Source: Mimachlamys varia (taxonomy: Eukaryota; Mollusca; Bivalvia; Pectinida; Pectinidae). Taken from it: a stretch of 64,000 nucleotides of DNA. A model generated the notes under the pieces. The model did no database searches and was not told the DNA's origin. It saw nothing but the letters and a program-made list of their open reading frames with translations. A program made the position numbers and the translations under genes. Below are positions 36,901 through 51,900 of this stretch, in pieces. Within the stretch, counting starts at the first letter, position 1, and every line of letters begins with the position of its first letter. The stretch lies in the NCBI GenBank assembly GCA_947623455.1, contig OX392527.1, forward strand, positions 3,530,001 to 3,594,000. Direction: 5' to 3'.

Positions 36901-39900
36901 ACACGTTTTCATTTATTCATACTTTTACATATCAATATTTAAATTATTTTTTTTTATAAAATACTACTCTAATGGAAGCACTACTTTTGAGACTGCATAT
37001 AAACTACATCTTTAGCATAACCATAGGGCAATACTCTTTAATACAACCATACCAGAATCTTTGTAGTCTAACCTAGTAATAGTAGTATCGGTAACATCAA
37101 CGCATCAGTAATTTCGGTAACATGACCTTACCAGTAATATCGTTAACATAACCATTCCCTAAAAACTACAACTGATCTACTTGTGCAAAAGTACGGTTTT
37201 TGATAATGAAGCGAAAGCATGTGGTGGAGGAATTACAAATAGGAAACAGGTGAGGTAGGAAGCATGTATTTGATGTCTGGTCTGGTGTAAGGCTCACTGC
37301 AGCAGGTGCCCAGACAACAGGTGCTAATGACGGTACAGAAGCAGTGTTAACGCCAGTCTCCATTACGACTCCCATCTATTCCAGACTCCCTTCCCTATTA
37401 TCTTTTATCCCTGCCCCCCGCCTCATTCCAATTTCTTGCTGACCTCCCCACCACTCCCTGCCTGCCCCTAACCATCCCTAATGGACTATCCATTCAAAAC
37501 GTCTGGTGCACAAGTCAATAACCCCTGTGACATGTGAAATGGCAGCCCATGTATCTCTTCATGAAGAAGGAATGGAAATCGTCAATGCGTTTTTAGGATA
37601 TCACTTTTCATGGAAAAAAGTAGTTTATGCGTCTAGTTTATGTTCAGCCATGATTTTAGTTACTGTTGCTTTTAACACACATTATGATGCAAATCGCCAC
37701 AAAGGATTCTACGTATCAATGACCAATGAAAAAACAAGTCTCATTTTAAAGATGTCTTCTTTTTTATGGATATTAATCATTTATTTCCTCGGTTACGAAT
37801 GTTTGTAGTTTAAGTATGTATTGCTTGAAATTCGTTGCAGTCCGTGGGGTTATCTACAGCCAAAGTGGCATAAAAGTAATGTAAGACACTCTTTTACTAT
37901 TGGTTGCTATTCTAGTTTGAATGATATTTTGGTTTCGGTGAACTTTGACCAGTATCTTTGACTGATGACCACCACAATCTAAGCGTTTGTAGCACGTAAA
38001 CGTATGAAGTAGTATGAAAATGAACTTTTAATCTGAGCAGTGGTTCAGAGATATATTGTTAATTAAATTTTTTTCCTAAAGTGGACAATTACCTTTGACT
38101 TTCCCCCTGACCGATGGTCACAAAAATTGAATAATGTGTAGAATTTGATAGTGAGATGTTTTTGAGTGAATTTGAATCCAATCTGAAGGTTATCACTCAA
38201 GGACGCACGGGCGCACAAAATGACGGGGAAACCACCGCACAATATAGGACGCACAAAAAGACGGGGATACCACCACACAATATAGGACGCACAAAATGAC
38301 GGGGATACCACCATACAATATAGGACGATGGGAATACCACCACACAATATAGGACACACAAATGATGGGGATACCACCACACAATATAGGACGCACAAAA
38401 TTATGGGGATACCACCCACCACACAATATAGATATTTATAACTATAAAACCATACTGATTGAAAAAAATAACTAAGGAATAAAGAGTATTTATTATCAAA
38501 CTATAAAGATATGTATCTACAATTATCAAACCGTGAAGATATTTGTAATTATCAAATCTTTGGGGCATTGGCAAAAATCAAACTACCACCATACAATATA
38601 GGACGCACAAAATGATGGGGATACCACCACACAATATAGGACGCAATAAATGATGGGAATACCACCACACAATATAGGACGCACAAATGATGGGGATACC
38701 ACCACACAATATAGGACGCACAAAATTATGGGGATACCACCCACCACACAACATAGATATTTATAACTATAAAACCATACTGATTGAAAAAAATAAATAA
38801 GGAATAAAGAGCATTTATTATCAAACTATAAAGATATGTATCTACAATTATCAAACCGTGAAGATATTTGTAATTATCAAATCTTTGGGGCATTGGCAAA
38901 AATCAAACTACAGAGATCTCCATATCAATCAAACCATGGGCATATGTACGTAATGAAAAGATAGGGGAAATCAAAACAAAGAGATAATCATATTAATCAA
39001 ACAAAATAAGGCTTTGTTTATCCGAACAAGCCGTGAGTTTACTCCAACAAACTAGTGGGAAATTTACAGCATATAAGCCAGAGGGCACAATTCACGCTCA
39101 AGTCAAAGAAGAGGGTAATCTAAACCAATCAAACTGGAAGAAAATCTTTACCACCCAAACTAAAAGAAATTTACAGAAGTCAAACCAGAGGGAAATTAGC
39201 ATTTATCGAATCATAGGAAATGTACACCAATCAAATCTTGGGCATATTGACATTGATATGACTACTCAAACACCTGGTCCATATACTTCACCACTTCTTT
39301 ATTATAGGGTATATACCATTTGTTTTGATGTAGGTAATGATCATTTAAAACAGATCGTATCCGCCATCAATATATGAGGTGTGTTTGAAATGTTGCACAA
39401 GTTTTGCTGACTCATACCTTTCTTTCCACGTGTCAGCTTGGATCTAGACATACCATGCTTAATAACTGTATCACCATGTTAAACAGGCGGCGTGGCTTGT
39501 ATAGCATCAACTATGTCATACATTAGAAATTCTGACTTATGATCACGTCATCCGGGACACTTCAGTGCTAAACCTCTGACATCATTTCTATTAAGTATCC
39601 AATCTGCACCATGTAGGACTACCGGAATCTCCTCCCACACTAACTTGGCAACTGTGAACAACTGAACGTGTTGCAGACAGACGTGATATGTTTTTTGACT
39701 AGGGAACGACTGGTGTGTTCTGGTGTAGGAGTAGAAGTAATCGGGTGTGACATTGTTTGGAGTAAGCTGTGGATGTCAGATTGTGGCTAGTGTGTAATTA
39801 TAGAGGGGATAGGTAACGGAGGCAGTAATAATGAATGGCTGCTAGTTAACACATGTTAACGCGCTGTAGGATGGGTACGGAGGCAGTAATACTGAATGGC

Positions 39901-42900
39901 TGCTAGTTAATACACGTTAACGCGCTGTAGGATAGGTACGGAGGCAGTAATAATGAATGGCTGCTAGTTAACACATGTTAACGCGCTGTAGGATGGGTAC
40001 GGAGGCAGTAATACTGAATGGCTGCTAGTTAACACACGTTAACGCGCTGTAGTATGGGTACGGAGGCAGTAATAATGAATGGCTGCTAGTTAACACATGT
40101 TAACGCGCTGTAGGATGTGTACGGAGGCAGTAATAATGAATGGCTGCTAGTTAACACATGTTAACGCGCTGTAGGATGGGTACGGAGGCAGTAATACTGA
40201 ATGGCTGCTAGTTAATACACGTTAACGCGCTGTAGGATAGGTACGGAGGCAGTAATAATGAATGGCTGCTAGTTAACACATGTTAACGCGCTGTAGGATG
40301 GGTACGGAGGCAGTAATACTGAATGGCTGCTAGTTAACACACGTTAACGCGCTGTAGTATGGGTACGGAGGCAGTAATAATGAATGGCTGCTAGTTAACA
40401 CATGTTAACGCGCTGTAGGATGGGTACGGAGGCAGTAATAATGAATGGCTGCTAGTTAACACATGTTAACGCGCTGTAGGATGGGTACGGAGGCAGTAAT
40501 ACTGAATGGCTGCTAGTTAATACACGTTAACGCGCTGTGGGATAGGTACGGAGGCAGTAATAATGAATGGCTGCTAGTTAACACATGTTAACGCGCTGTA
40601 GGATGGGTACGGAGGCAGTAATACTGAATGGCTGCTAGTTAACACACGTTAACGCGCTGTAGGATGGGTACGGAGGCAGTAATAATGAATGGCTGCTAGT
40701 TAACACATGTTAACGCGCTGTAGGATGTGTACGGAGGCAGTAATACTGAATGGCTGCTAGTTAACACACGTTAACGCGCTGTGGGATGGGAACGGATGCA
40801 GTAATAATGAATGGCTGCTAGTTAACACACGTTAACGCGCTGTAGGATGGGTACGGAGGCAGTAATACTGAATGGCTGCTAGTTAACACATGTTAACGCG
40901 CTGTAGGATGGGAACGGAGGCAGTAATAATGAATGGCTGCTAGTTAATACATGTTAACGCGCTGTAGGATGGGTCGGAGGCAGTAATAATGAATGGCTGC
41001 TAGTTAACACATGTTAACGCGCTGTAGGATGGGTACGGAGGCAGTAATACTGAATGGCTGCTAGTTAACACATGTTAACGCGCTGTAGGATGGGAACGGA
41101 GGCAGTAACAATGAATGGCTGCTAGTTAGCACATGTTAACGCGCTGTAGGATGGGAACGGAGGCAGTAATAATGAATGGCTGCTAGTTAACACATGTTAA
41201 CGCGCTGTAGGATGGGAACGGAGGCAATTATAATGAATGGCTGCTAGTTAATACATGTTAACGCGCTGTAGGATGGGTACGGAGGCAGTAATACTGAATG
41301 GCTGCTAGTTAATACACGTTAACGCGCTGTAGGATAGGTACGGAGGCAGTAATAATGAATGGCTGCTAGTTAACACATGTTAACGCGCTGTAGGATGGGA
41401 ACGGAGGCAGTAATAATGAATGGCTGCTAGTTAATACATGTTAACGCGCTGTAGGATGGGTACGGAGGCAGTAATAATGAATGGCTGCTAGTTAACACAT
41501 GTTAACGCGCTGTAGGATGGGTACGGAGGCAGTAATAATGAATGGCTGCTAGTTAACACATGTTAACGCGCTGTAGGATGGGTACGGAGGCAGTAATAAT
41601 GAATGGCTGCTAGTTAACACATGTTAACGCGCTGTAGGATTGTCTGGACTCTCAGCTACCCACCGTATACCATATAAAACTCTACGGTAGCCAGGACGTG
41701 CTCACAGGAGGGACTCAAGTCATATCTCATGTAGGACTCTCATAGGATGTTCCTGTAGCACCCTCAGCTCCTTCTATATCCCATACAGTACTCAACATAA
41801 TCAGGACATGTCATAACCCATACAGTACTCAACATAATCAGGACATGTCATAACTCATATAGTACTCCACATAATCAGGACATGTCATAACCCATACAGT
41901 ACTCAACATAATCAGGACATGTCATAACCCATACAGTACTCAACATAATCAGGACATGTCATATCCCATACAATACTCAACATAATCAGGACATGTCATA
42001 ACCCATATGGTACTCAACATAATCAGGACATGTCATAACCCATATAGTACTCAACATAATCAGGACATGTCATAACTCATATAGTACTCAACATAATCAG
42101 GACATGTCATAACCCATAAAGTACTCAACATAATCAGGACAAGTCATATCCCATACAGTACTCAACATAATCAGGACATGTCATATTCCATACAGTACTC
42201 AACATAATCAGGACATGTCATAACTCATATAGTACTCAACATAATCAGGACATGTCATAACCCATACAGTACTCAACATAATCAGGACATGTCATAACCC
42301 ATACAGTACTCAACATAATCAGGACATGTCATTACTCATATAGTACTCCACATAATCAGGACATGTCATAACCCATACAGAACTCAACATAATCAGGACA
42401 TGTCATATCCCATACAGTACTCAACATAATCAGGACATGTCATAACCCATATAGTACTCAACATAATCAGGACATGTCATAACCCATATAGTACTCAACA
42501 TAATCAGGACATGTCATAACCCATATAGTACTCAACATAATCAGGACATGTCATATCCCGTACAGTACTCCACATAATCAGGACATGTCATAACCCATAC
42601 AGTACTCCACATAATCAGGACATGTCATAACCCATAAAGTACTCAACATAATCAGGACATGTCATAACTCATATAGTACTCAACATAATCAGGACATGTC
42701 ATAACCCATAAAGTACTCAACATAATCAGGACAAGTCATATCCCATACAGTACTCAACATAATCAGGACATGTCATATTCCATACAGTACTCAACATAAT
42801 CAGGACATGTCATAACTCATATAGTACTCAACATAATCAGGACATGTCATAACCCATACAGTACTCAACATAATCAGGACATGTCATAACCCATACAGTA

Positions 42901-45900
42901 CTCAACATAATCAGGACATGTCATAACTCATATAGTACTCCACATAATCAGGACATGTCATAACCCATACAGTACTCAACATAATCAGGACATGTCATAT
43001 CCCATACAGTACTCAACATAATCAGGACATGTCATAACCCATATAGTACTCTCACAGAATTAGGACGTTCACCCACTCGCAGCTACCAGCCGTATCCCAA
43101 ACTCAGAACGTGCTGGTCCATTTAGCATAGGAGTGTGTAACCCCAAGAAAAAAAATCGTTTGCAATAAAATCTTACTGGAGGGATGTGTAGCGGACATAG
43201 AGGGCAGTTGACTCGAAAGAAATATATATACAACGAAAATAACTTTCAAATGCCTTTTGATATCTCACCGTACCCTCACACACACATACATATGTTCCCT
43301 TGTACATAAATATATCAAACCAGCTAAAAACCAGTATCGTATATCGTAAATTTTGATTTTGGCAAAGTACCATTTTAAACTATCATCTGTATGTCTATCA
43401 ATCAGCGATTTCTTATAGTGTGTCAGACTGAGAAGTACATGTTTGTTCAGTACAGCAGTACAGTATTTGATAGCAAAACTTATATAACAGTGACCACAAT
43501 ATTCACTTCACTGTACAAAGTTCTCAAAATCACGTTTACGTAACATCACATGCTTGATATTTGACCTGATACCGAGAGGACTAAGGTTATGTATGACGGT
43601 GGTACTTACTTTGACATTTGTATAGTTTGTTGGCTTGCCTTATGTCCCCTGGACTAAGGTTATGAATGACGGTAGTACTTACTTTGACATTTGTATAGTT
43701 TGTTGGCTTGCCTTATGTCCCCTGGTCTAAGGTTATGTATGACGGTGGTACTTACATTGTATTTGACATTTGTATAGTTTGTTGGCTTGCCTTATGTCCC
43801 CTGAACTAAGGTTATGTATGACGGTGGTACTTACTTTGACATTTGTATAGTTTGTTGGCTTGCCTTATGTCCCCTGGTCTAAGGTTATGTATGACGGTGG
43901 TACTTACTTTGACATTTGTATAGTTTGTTGGCTTGCCTTATGTCCCCTGGTCTAAGGTTATGTATGACGGTGGTACTTACTTTGACATTTGTATAGTTTG
44001 TTGGCTTGCCTTATGTCCCCTGGTCTAAGGTTATGTATGACGGTAGTACTTACTTTGACATTTGTATAGTTTGTTGGCTTGCCTTATGTCCCCTGGTCTA
44101 AGGTTATGTATGACGGTGGTACTTACTTTGACATTTGTATAGTTTGTTGGCTTGCCTTATGTCCCCTGGTCTAAGGTTATGTATGACGGTAGTACTTACT
44201 TTGACATTTGTATAGTTTGTTGGCTTGCCTTATGTCCCCTGGTCTAAGGTTATGTATGACGGTGGTACTTACTTTGACATTTGTATAGTTTGTTGGCTTG
44301 CCTTATGTCCCCTGGTCTAAGGTTATGTATGACGGTAGTACTTACTTTGACATTTGTATAGTTTGTTGGCTTGCCTTATGTCCCCTGGACTAAGGTTATG
44401 AATGACGGTAGTACTTACTTTGACATTTGTATAGTTTGTTGGCTTGCCTTATGTCCCCTGGTCTAAGGTTATGTATGACGGTGGTACTTACTTTGACATT
44501 TGTATAGTTTGTTGGCTTGCCTTATGTCCCCTGGTCTAAGGTTATGTATGACGGTGGTACTTACTTTGACATTTGTATAGTTTGTTGGCTTGCCTTATGT
44601 CCCCTGGTCTAAGGTTATGTATGACGGTTGTACTTACTTTGACATTTGTATAGTTTGTTGGCTTGCCTTATGTCCCCTGGACTAAGACGAACTCTCTGTC
44701 CTATCTCCGGGTAAACATCGGTTTTCTTCCTCGGAAGGATAGTATCCACGTAAGTGGCTCTGGCAAATGTGTTCGTGGCATAGTGCATGATACTTCCGTA
44801 ATCATATTCTTCTCCAAGTGAATTCACTTCACTCTCTGTCAACTTGTTGAAATTGTATTCCTGGCCTGGATGTTCCATATGAAAAATAACCAAATTTTGG
44901 TCCACTTATTTTAATGCTATGGACAAGATATTCGAGCTAAAGGAGGGAGGGAAAAATCAACGAATGACAAGATAGAAGTGAACAAAAGACAATACTGATA
45001 CATGAGATTTACACAGAAGAAACAATATTGGTTATGCATAAAACGAATATCGTGTACAATAAAAAGGAACATTTTTATTTTAAAGCGCGTGTTATTGCGA
45101 GAAACATCCTTTTAGCTACTATGACCACTTTTTAATTGACTTTACTCTCGTATTACAAACAAAATCCTCGTTATCCAGGGGTGATGTTCACCTAAGCTAC
45201 TCCCCTAGAAAATGTCACTGCAACATTGAAGGCTCTGTCTGTGCCAAATTGTTGGTGAGGCAAGAACAATAGTTATATCATTGGTGTACATCGAATTCGC
45301 TCCTTTGAAATCTTCAAAGCACAGGTATCAGCCTAGCCAGTTTTTTCACCACGATACCAGTCAAAAACCGATCTTCGTGCCTTCAGTTTTGTCATGCCAT
45401 ATTCTAGGAGTGTAGAGAACGTAGGCTAGCGTAACTCCGGGATATCGAGGATATACAAAACCCAGTCTAAACAATGTGTATTAAACCAAGTAAAACGAAA
45501 CGTTGTGTATATAGAATTTGAAGTGACCCATGTTATAAGATAGTGACTATCCGCTGTCCATGTGACTTCAAGGTTGTGTTCGGACCACTCACCTGGCATA
45601 ATGTTTTTGTATATAATCTGTACATGGTCATCCCGGTCGGGTCGGGTATGCTCGTGCCAAAAACCAATGACATGGCCCAACTCGTGGACAACTATTCCAA
45701 ATTTGTCACAGTTTTTCCCAATCGATATTGCTTGGGCACCGCTTCCCCTCTTGCCAACAAATGAACAACATCTGCAAAAATCAACGAAATTTCTTTCTTC
45801 TAAAAGCTTCAATATTGTATAAATTTTAGTTGTCTTCTAACGATTGAACGGGTCTTAAATACGAACACAGTATTCCGTTGTATATCTATAACATTTGTTC

Positions 45901-48900
45901 TTTCTATCATTTCAACAATTTTCATTAACATTAAATGTACTGTCAAACGGAACGAAAAATAAAGTATATAAAAAATGTACACATAAATTCTTTTCCAATT
46001 CAAGATAAAACAAATATATTCGTAAAATTTGGTTTGCGTGCTCAGTGTACTTTAAGAAACTAGAAACTGTTTTTGACAGGTGTGAATAATGATCAATGAA
46101 AGTATTATAGGGCCGGTGACTTTAATGGCCATTACGTTTGCCCTCGTGACTTTTGTTCTGCATGCTACCAAGTCTAATACATCCCAAAATCAAGATGCCA
46201 TGTGTTACAAATAAAGAAACTGACAGAATTCTTTAGCAGATCATCAAAGTACAATCGAGTAATAACGTAGACGATATAAATAACCTGCCCCTGACAAACA
46301 AGCTAATGTGTTTACAAACCCCGTCCAGCTGGCTTGGTGCCAATCAAACAAGCGTATTACACTCTCAAAACATATATAAAACATTGCCATCGGGATAAAA
46401 TGGTATACCCAGATAAATTTGCAACTAGATCGAGTTATGTTGCCCCCCACGTGTATAGAGCCAGCAGGAAGCTAAGTATCTATCAATAACGACGTCAGTG
46501 AAATCTGTTTAACACGTGTTTATTAAACTGCAGGTGTAACCAACATATATCTTACCTGAACCGGTAGCACTGCATTTCCTTTGTTATTGAAGTAAAAGTA
46601 ACGTACGAATTAGCGTTACAGGGCAATACTCGCTATCACACATTTAATATGTATAGTTTCCTATCTGTAGATACATATTATATTACTAAACTGTAGTTAT
46701 CCATCATAGTTATAGAGCAATATATTACCTGTAGTTACCAATCATTGTTATAGAGTAATGTTTTACCTGTAGATACATATTTTATTACAGATTATACATG
46801 TACTAGGACGCTATAGTACCACCCTAACTATACATTTTGTACATACAATAAGAGGTCCAATGTGCCTATAATGTATCTATAGAGATCTATACTTTTACTT
46901 GGACATTATAGTACCACACTAACTATACATGTTTTACATACAATAAGAGGCCCAATGTGCCTATAATGTATCTATAGAGATCTATACTTTTACTTGGACA
47001 TTATAGTACCACACTAACTATACATGTTTTACATACAATAAGAGGCCCAATGTGTCTACATCGTTCACACGGTATTGTTCTGTAACTTGTTATCGCAAAG
47101 TTACAGCCAAATATCATATCTCCAGGCTTTATCACCATGTCTGTTCTGTCGGCCTTTAATAATTTCAGAAGATATCATTTAAACCTTTCGATATACCAAG
47201 AAACCTTAAAAATAGGTCAAATATTTAATTTGGAAACTTTGCGCGCTACTAGAAAGAAGATGCTGACAGGAAAAAATTACGAACACAGGACGGACAAGGG
47301 ACACTGCATCATGGAATAGACTCAATAATTCAGGTAAGCTGAAAATACCGAAGCAACAACAAAACCGTGATCAGAAAAGAAGCCGATTAAACTAGGGGAG
47401 ATCTTCAAAGGCAAATTAACATGGAGGCCCTTCAAAAAGTTCAAGATAATAAGACCAGGTGTTCCGGAATAGTAAACGTCTTCTGCTTCATCGACGACAC
47501 CGTTATATTAATCCCGGTCACATCCAAGTAATTGTCACGTCTTCAAAGTAAGAACTGAGGCATCATTCTCAATCAGAACAAGCAGGCATACTAACTAGCA
47601 AATTAAAAATATCAACCTTCATGTTATACAAGAAAACAATGTGACTAAGATAGCGACAATAAAACTTACTCATATTTTTCATTAACCACCATCTCTCGAA
47701 TCCCTGTGCCATAAAGTTTGTCAGAAGCCCACATTTATCACAAAAATCCAGAAACTTAGAGCAACGCCAAGAATAACGAACGATCTGCGACATGTTCACA
47801 ATTTAGAATGGAAAAGCTGGGCTATCAATAAAGATCACGTTCGGGAAATCACAATCGACGCGTTTATTGTATAGCTTACTAGTAATCTACCCGTGTTTGT
47901 CAGTGTAGGTAAAGATCGATGTAGAAGAGTCTGTGTGTCCTAAGTTTCAAGTTCAGAAAGGTAAATACGATCGGCGTGTTCAGCAAAACTTCTTGTTATC
48001 TATAGACACCACAACGTCCATATACTTAGTAAAACAGCAAGATTTGATAAACTCATCGACAAATTGAGCCTGACATGAAAACAAAAATATTTCAGCGAAT
48101 AGTGGGGCATAATTGTTCATTCAGGAGTGCCAACAGTTTGCTGGAGATTTTGTCAATCAGGAATTCAATTATTCGTGTAATATCCTTCTCAGTGTATTAC
48201 ATCTAAGCTTTAGTTGTATTTTTCACAAAATACGTTCCAAGATAACTCACAACCATATCATTATATCGTTGTTCTCCTTTCCTTAGAACGAAAGCTCTCA
48301 TAAAGACAGATCGAATGTGTTCTTTCAGTTTGGTATGAGGTATAATAGGGTACCGGGTGGAACTATCAAATCATTGATAGACGAAACAGTTTTTAAAAGG
48401 GAGTTTTCAAGACTGACCTGTACAATACCCTATCTCATACAAAACTGAATGAACGTCTTATATATCTTGTTATGAGAGCTTTCTTTTCCAAAAATGCGGG
48501 CGACGATACAAATATATGGAAGGGAGCTATCTTGGAGTATACCTTTACATCAGCTGCTTATCGCATATATAGTATATATAGTATCTACTTAAATGTAACC
48601 CGCAGCAAAGAACCACTGTCAAAGAGCTGTGAGTACGTGGTCAAGTTTGACCACCTGTAAACCAGGTAATTCCTAGTCAGAGCTGTGAGTACGTGGTCAA
48701 GTTTGACCACCTGTAAACCAGGTAATTCCTAGTCAGAGCTGTGAGTACGTGGTCAAGTTTGACCACCTGTAAACCAGGTAATTCCTAGTCAGAGCTGTGA
48801 GTACGTGGTCAAGTTTGACCACCTGTAAACCAGGTAATTCCTAGTCAGAGCTGTGAGTACGTGGTCAAGTTTGACCACCTGTAAACCAGGTAATTCCTAG

Positions 48901-51900
48901 TCAGAGCTGTGAGTACATGGTCAAGTTTGACCACCTGTAAACCAGGTAATTCCTAGTCGGAGCTGACGTAACACCTCTGCATTATCTGGACCATGTTTAC
49001 GTCAGCTAGTTCTAATTTGGTCAGAACTCATTCAAGTTCGCGGCAACGCTTAGGACACCACATAGGGCTAAAAATACAGCGGCTGTATCCAGAGCTTGAT
49101 TATTCGATTTTTGTAGATAAATTGAATGATAAAATGAGACTTAAGCATTTCAAGGGAAGCCCTATCGCTGTTCTTCATCACCTGCAATGTTCCCTGTGTA
49201 TTTCAGATACCAATAACACGTGTCAAATCACCGTGTGGTCGTGAAATGTCCACTTATCGGACCAATAACTGCTCTCAAGGTCAGAGAGCTGAAAGTCAGA
49301 GATGCAGACGAAGATGGGGATACTATATTTGTTTGTACAAGGTAATTTGTTACAGTGCTGTGTTTTGTTTGGCTCCGGTGATCAGGTGACACTGTCTATA
49401 AATCAGGGGACTGGTCTGTTGAGACAGACCCATTACCGGAGCTGGTCAGTGGCCAGAACTGACCTCATGTTGGGCATTTGTCCTATCCTCCAAAACCCTA
49501 CTCAATCCAAATCAATAAGTGCATGCAGTCACCATCTGCAGCCGATGAACCATAAGCAATTAATAGAAAGTCCGTCTTCGAGTCCTTATTCTCATAAATA
49601 TTACTTTGCTGTAGATAAAATTAAGTCGTCTTATACAAACGAGATATTGAACTGAATCAGTAGAAAGGCCTATATGTAATAACTTAACGAATGTCTATAA
49701 GAGTTTATATTACTGAAGTAAGTTTTGAACCTTAATCAATGTTCATCAAATCATGTGTTTTTTAGTATCATTGGACGTAGTATTTATTGAATACGATAAT
49801 GATTAAACTTAATTTCTACGATCTTTGGATTCCCCACGCACATAAAAAAGCGGTTTAAAAGGGTCTTTGGGAATTTTCATGCAAAGATCACCTTATCTCT
49901 AGGTGTATCTAGACAATTATCAGTTTATCTGCAATCTAGAATGTTTGCTATATATACTGGACTTTAAGGCTTTTCAAGACAAATGTCTGTGTGCTGGTGA
50001 ACCTACCCACAAGGCCGCTCTGTAAACACAATGTAATTACTGTGTGTTGGTTGTACCTACCCACAAGGCCGCTCTTTAAACACAATGTAACTACTGTTTG
50101 CTGGTTGTACCTACCCACAAGGCCGCTCTGTAAACACAATGTAATTACTGTTTGCTGGTGTACCTACCTACAGGGCCGCTCTGTAAACACAATGTAATTA
50201 CTGTGTGCTGGTTGTACCTACCCACAAGGCCGCTCTGTAAACACAATGTTATAACTGTGTGCGGTTGTACCTACCTACAAGGCCGCTCTGTAAACACAAT
50301 GTAATAACTGTGTGCTGGTTGTACCTACCCACAAGGCCGCTCTGTAAACACAATGTAATTACTGTGTGCTGGTGTACCTACCTACAGGGCCGCTCTGTAA
50401 ACACAATGTAATAACTGTATGCTGGTTGTACCTACCTACAGGGCCACTCTGTAAACACAATGTAATTACTGTGTGCTGGTGTACCTACCAACAAGGCCGC
50501 TCTTTAAACACAATGTAATTACTGTGTGCTGGTTGTACCTACCCACAAGGCCGCTCTTTAAACACAATGTAATAACTGTGTGCTGGTTGTACCTACCCAC
50601 AAGGCCGCTCTGTAAACACTATGTAATTACTATGTGCTGGTGAACCTACCCACAAGGCCGCTCTGTAAACACAATGTAATTACTGTGTGCTGGTGTCTTC
50701 TCCACAAACGACACACAGGTATAGTTCTCCCAATGCCGCATGGCCAGCTTGAACAGGGCTTTATGTTGACCTGAAACAAGATTTAGTTCGGGTTATCTTA
50801 GACAGCTGTATAAAACATCAATTTCAATGTTGGTATTATTTATAGGATGCCATGAAATATAAAACTAAATTACCTAGTCTTTAACATTTCATTTTGGATA
50901 TTTCCAGTAAGGTGTAATTCTCTTTGTAAAATAAAAGATACCGGGTGTAACAAATTTGATGAGAGACAGTTGAAGGTTCGGTTATGAGATCTTGTTAAAC
51001 TAATTATCAGGGATAATCCAAATCATATCACGAACATCTACGGTGATTATTGAAGATTTTGGGTACAACCCTGTCATATATTATATTGCTCCACTTCTCA
51101 TATGGCAGGTCTTTGTATTTTAAAAGCAACAACTTTCTATTATCGTTTTCCTCCGACAGATCATAAATCTTAAAATTTCTGAAATAATTTGTGATTGTTA
51201 AGATAGTCACGTAAGCAAAGCAGCAACTTTTCCCGATGCTCTGGCTGTTTTGTGTATGTAGATTACTCAGATCAATAGTTTGCGGCTTATGCTAGCATAA
51301 TATCACTTTATATCTTCTTGATAGGGTCATATTCATTGAATTAATTATTCATTGTTCTTCTTAAACACGGTAGTGTATTGATAAATATATGTTCTCAATG
51401 CCGATCTTCAATGAAATGCCTGCCCTCTCTGTAGTGGTTCGCCTTTCTGTAGTCCTTGTCCTCTCTGTAGTCATTGTCCTCTCTGTAGTTCTTGTCCTCT
51501 CTGTAGTCCTTGTCCTCTATGTAGTCCTTGTTCTCTCTGTAGTCCTTGTCCTCTCTGTAGTCCTTGTCCTCTCTGTAGTCCTTGTCCTCTCTGTAGTCCT
51601 TGTCCTCTATGTAGTTCTTGTCCTCTATGTAGTCCTTGTCCTCTCTGTAGTCATTGTCCTCTCTGTAGTCATTGTCCTCTCTGTAGTTCTTGTCCTCTAT
51701 GTAGTCCTTGTCCTCTATGTAGTCCTTGTCCTTTATGTAGTCCTTGTCCTCTATGTAGTCCTTGTCCTCTATGTAGTCCTTGTCCTCTATGTAGTCATTG
51801 TCCTCTCTGTAGTCCTTGTCCTCTATGTAGTCCTTGTCCTTTATGTAGTCCTTGTCCTCTATGTAGTCCTTGTCCTCTATGTAGTCCTTGTCCTCTATGT

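Noticed and set aside
37506..37808. 100-codon ORF with hydrophobic segments in an intron
   Set aside because: No family resemblance, no regulatory or splice context; length is possible by chance in AT-rich DNA.
39033..39377. 114-codon ORF
   Set aside because: Composed of degenerate 'atcaaac' repeats continuing from the upstream array.
39820..43055. CRISPR-like regular repeats
   Set aside because: Units are head-to-tail with no unique spacers, and the DNA is eukaryotic.
46555..46610. Possible extra tolloid exon with a CAG|GTAAGA donor
   Set aside because: Neighbouring exons already join in frame and match the family; the candidate has no acceptor and no similarity.
50684..50770. Exon ending at a GTAATT donor, with a separate 13-nt microexon in the repeat
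   Set aside because: Reading on without this splice gives [12 protein letters not shown], which matches the tolloid family and ends at GTAGGT in the right phase, so one exon suffices.
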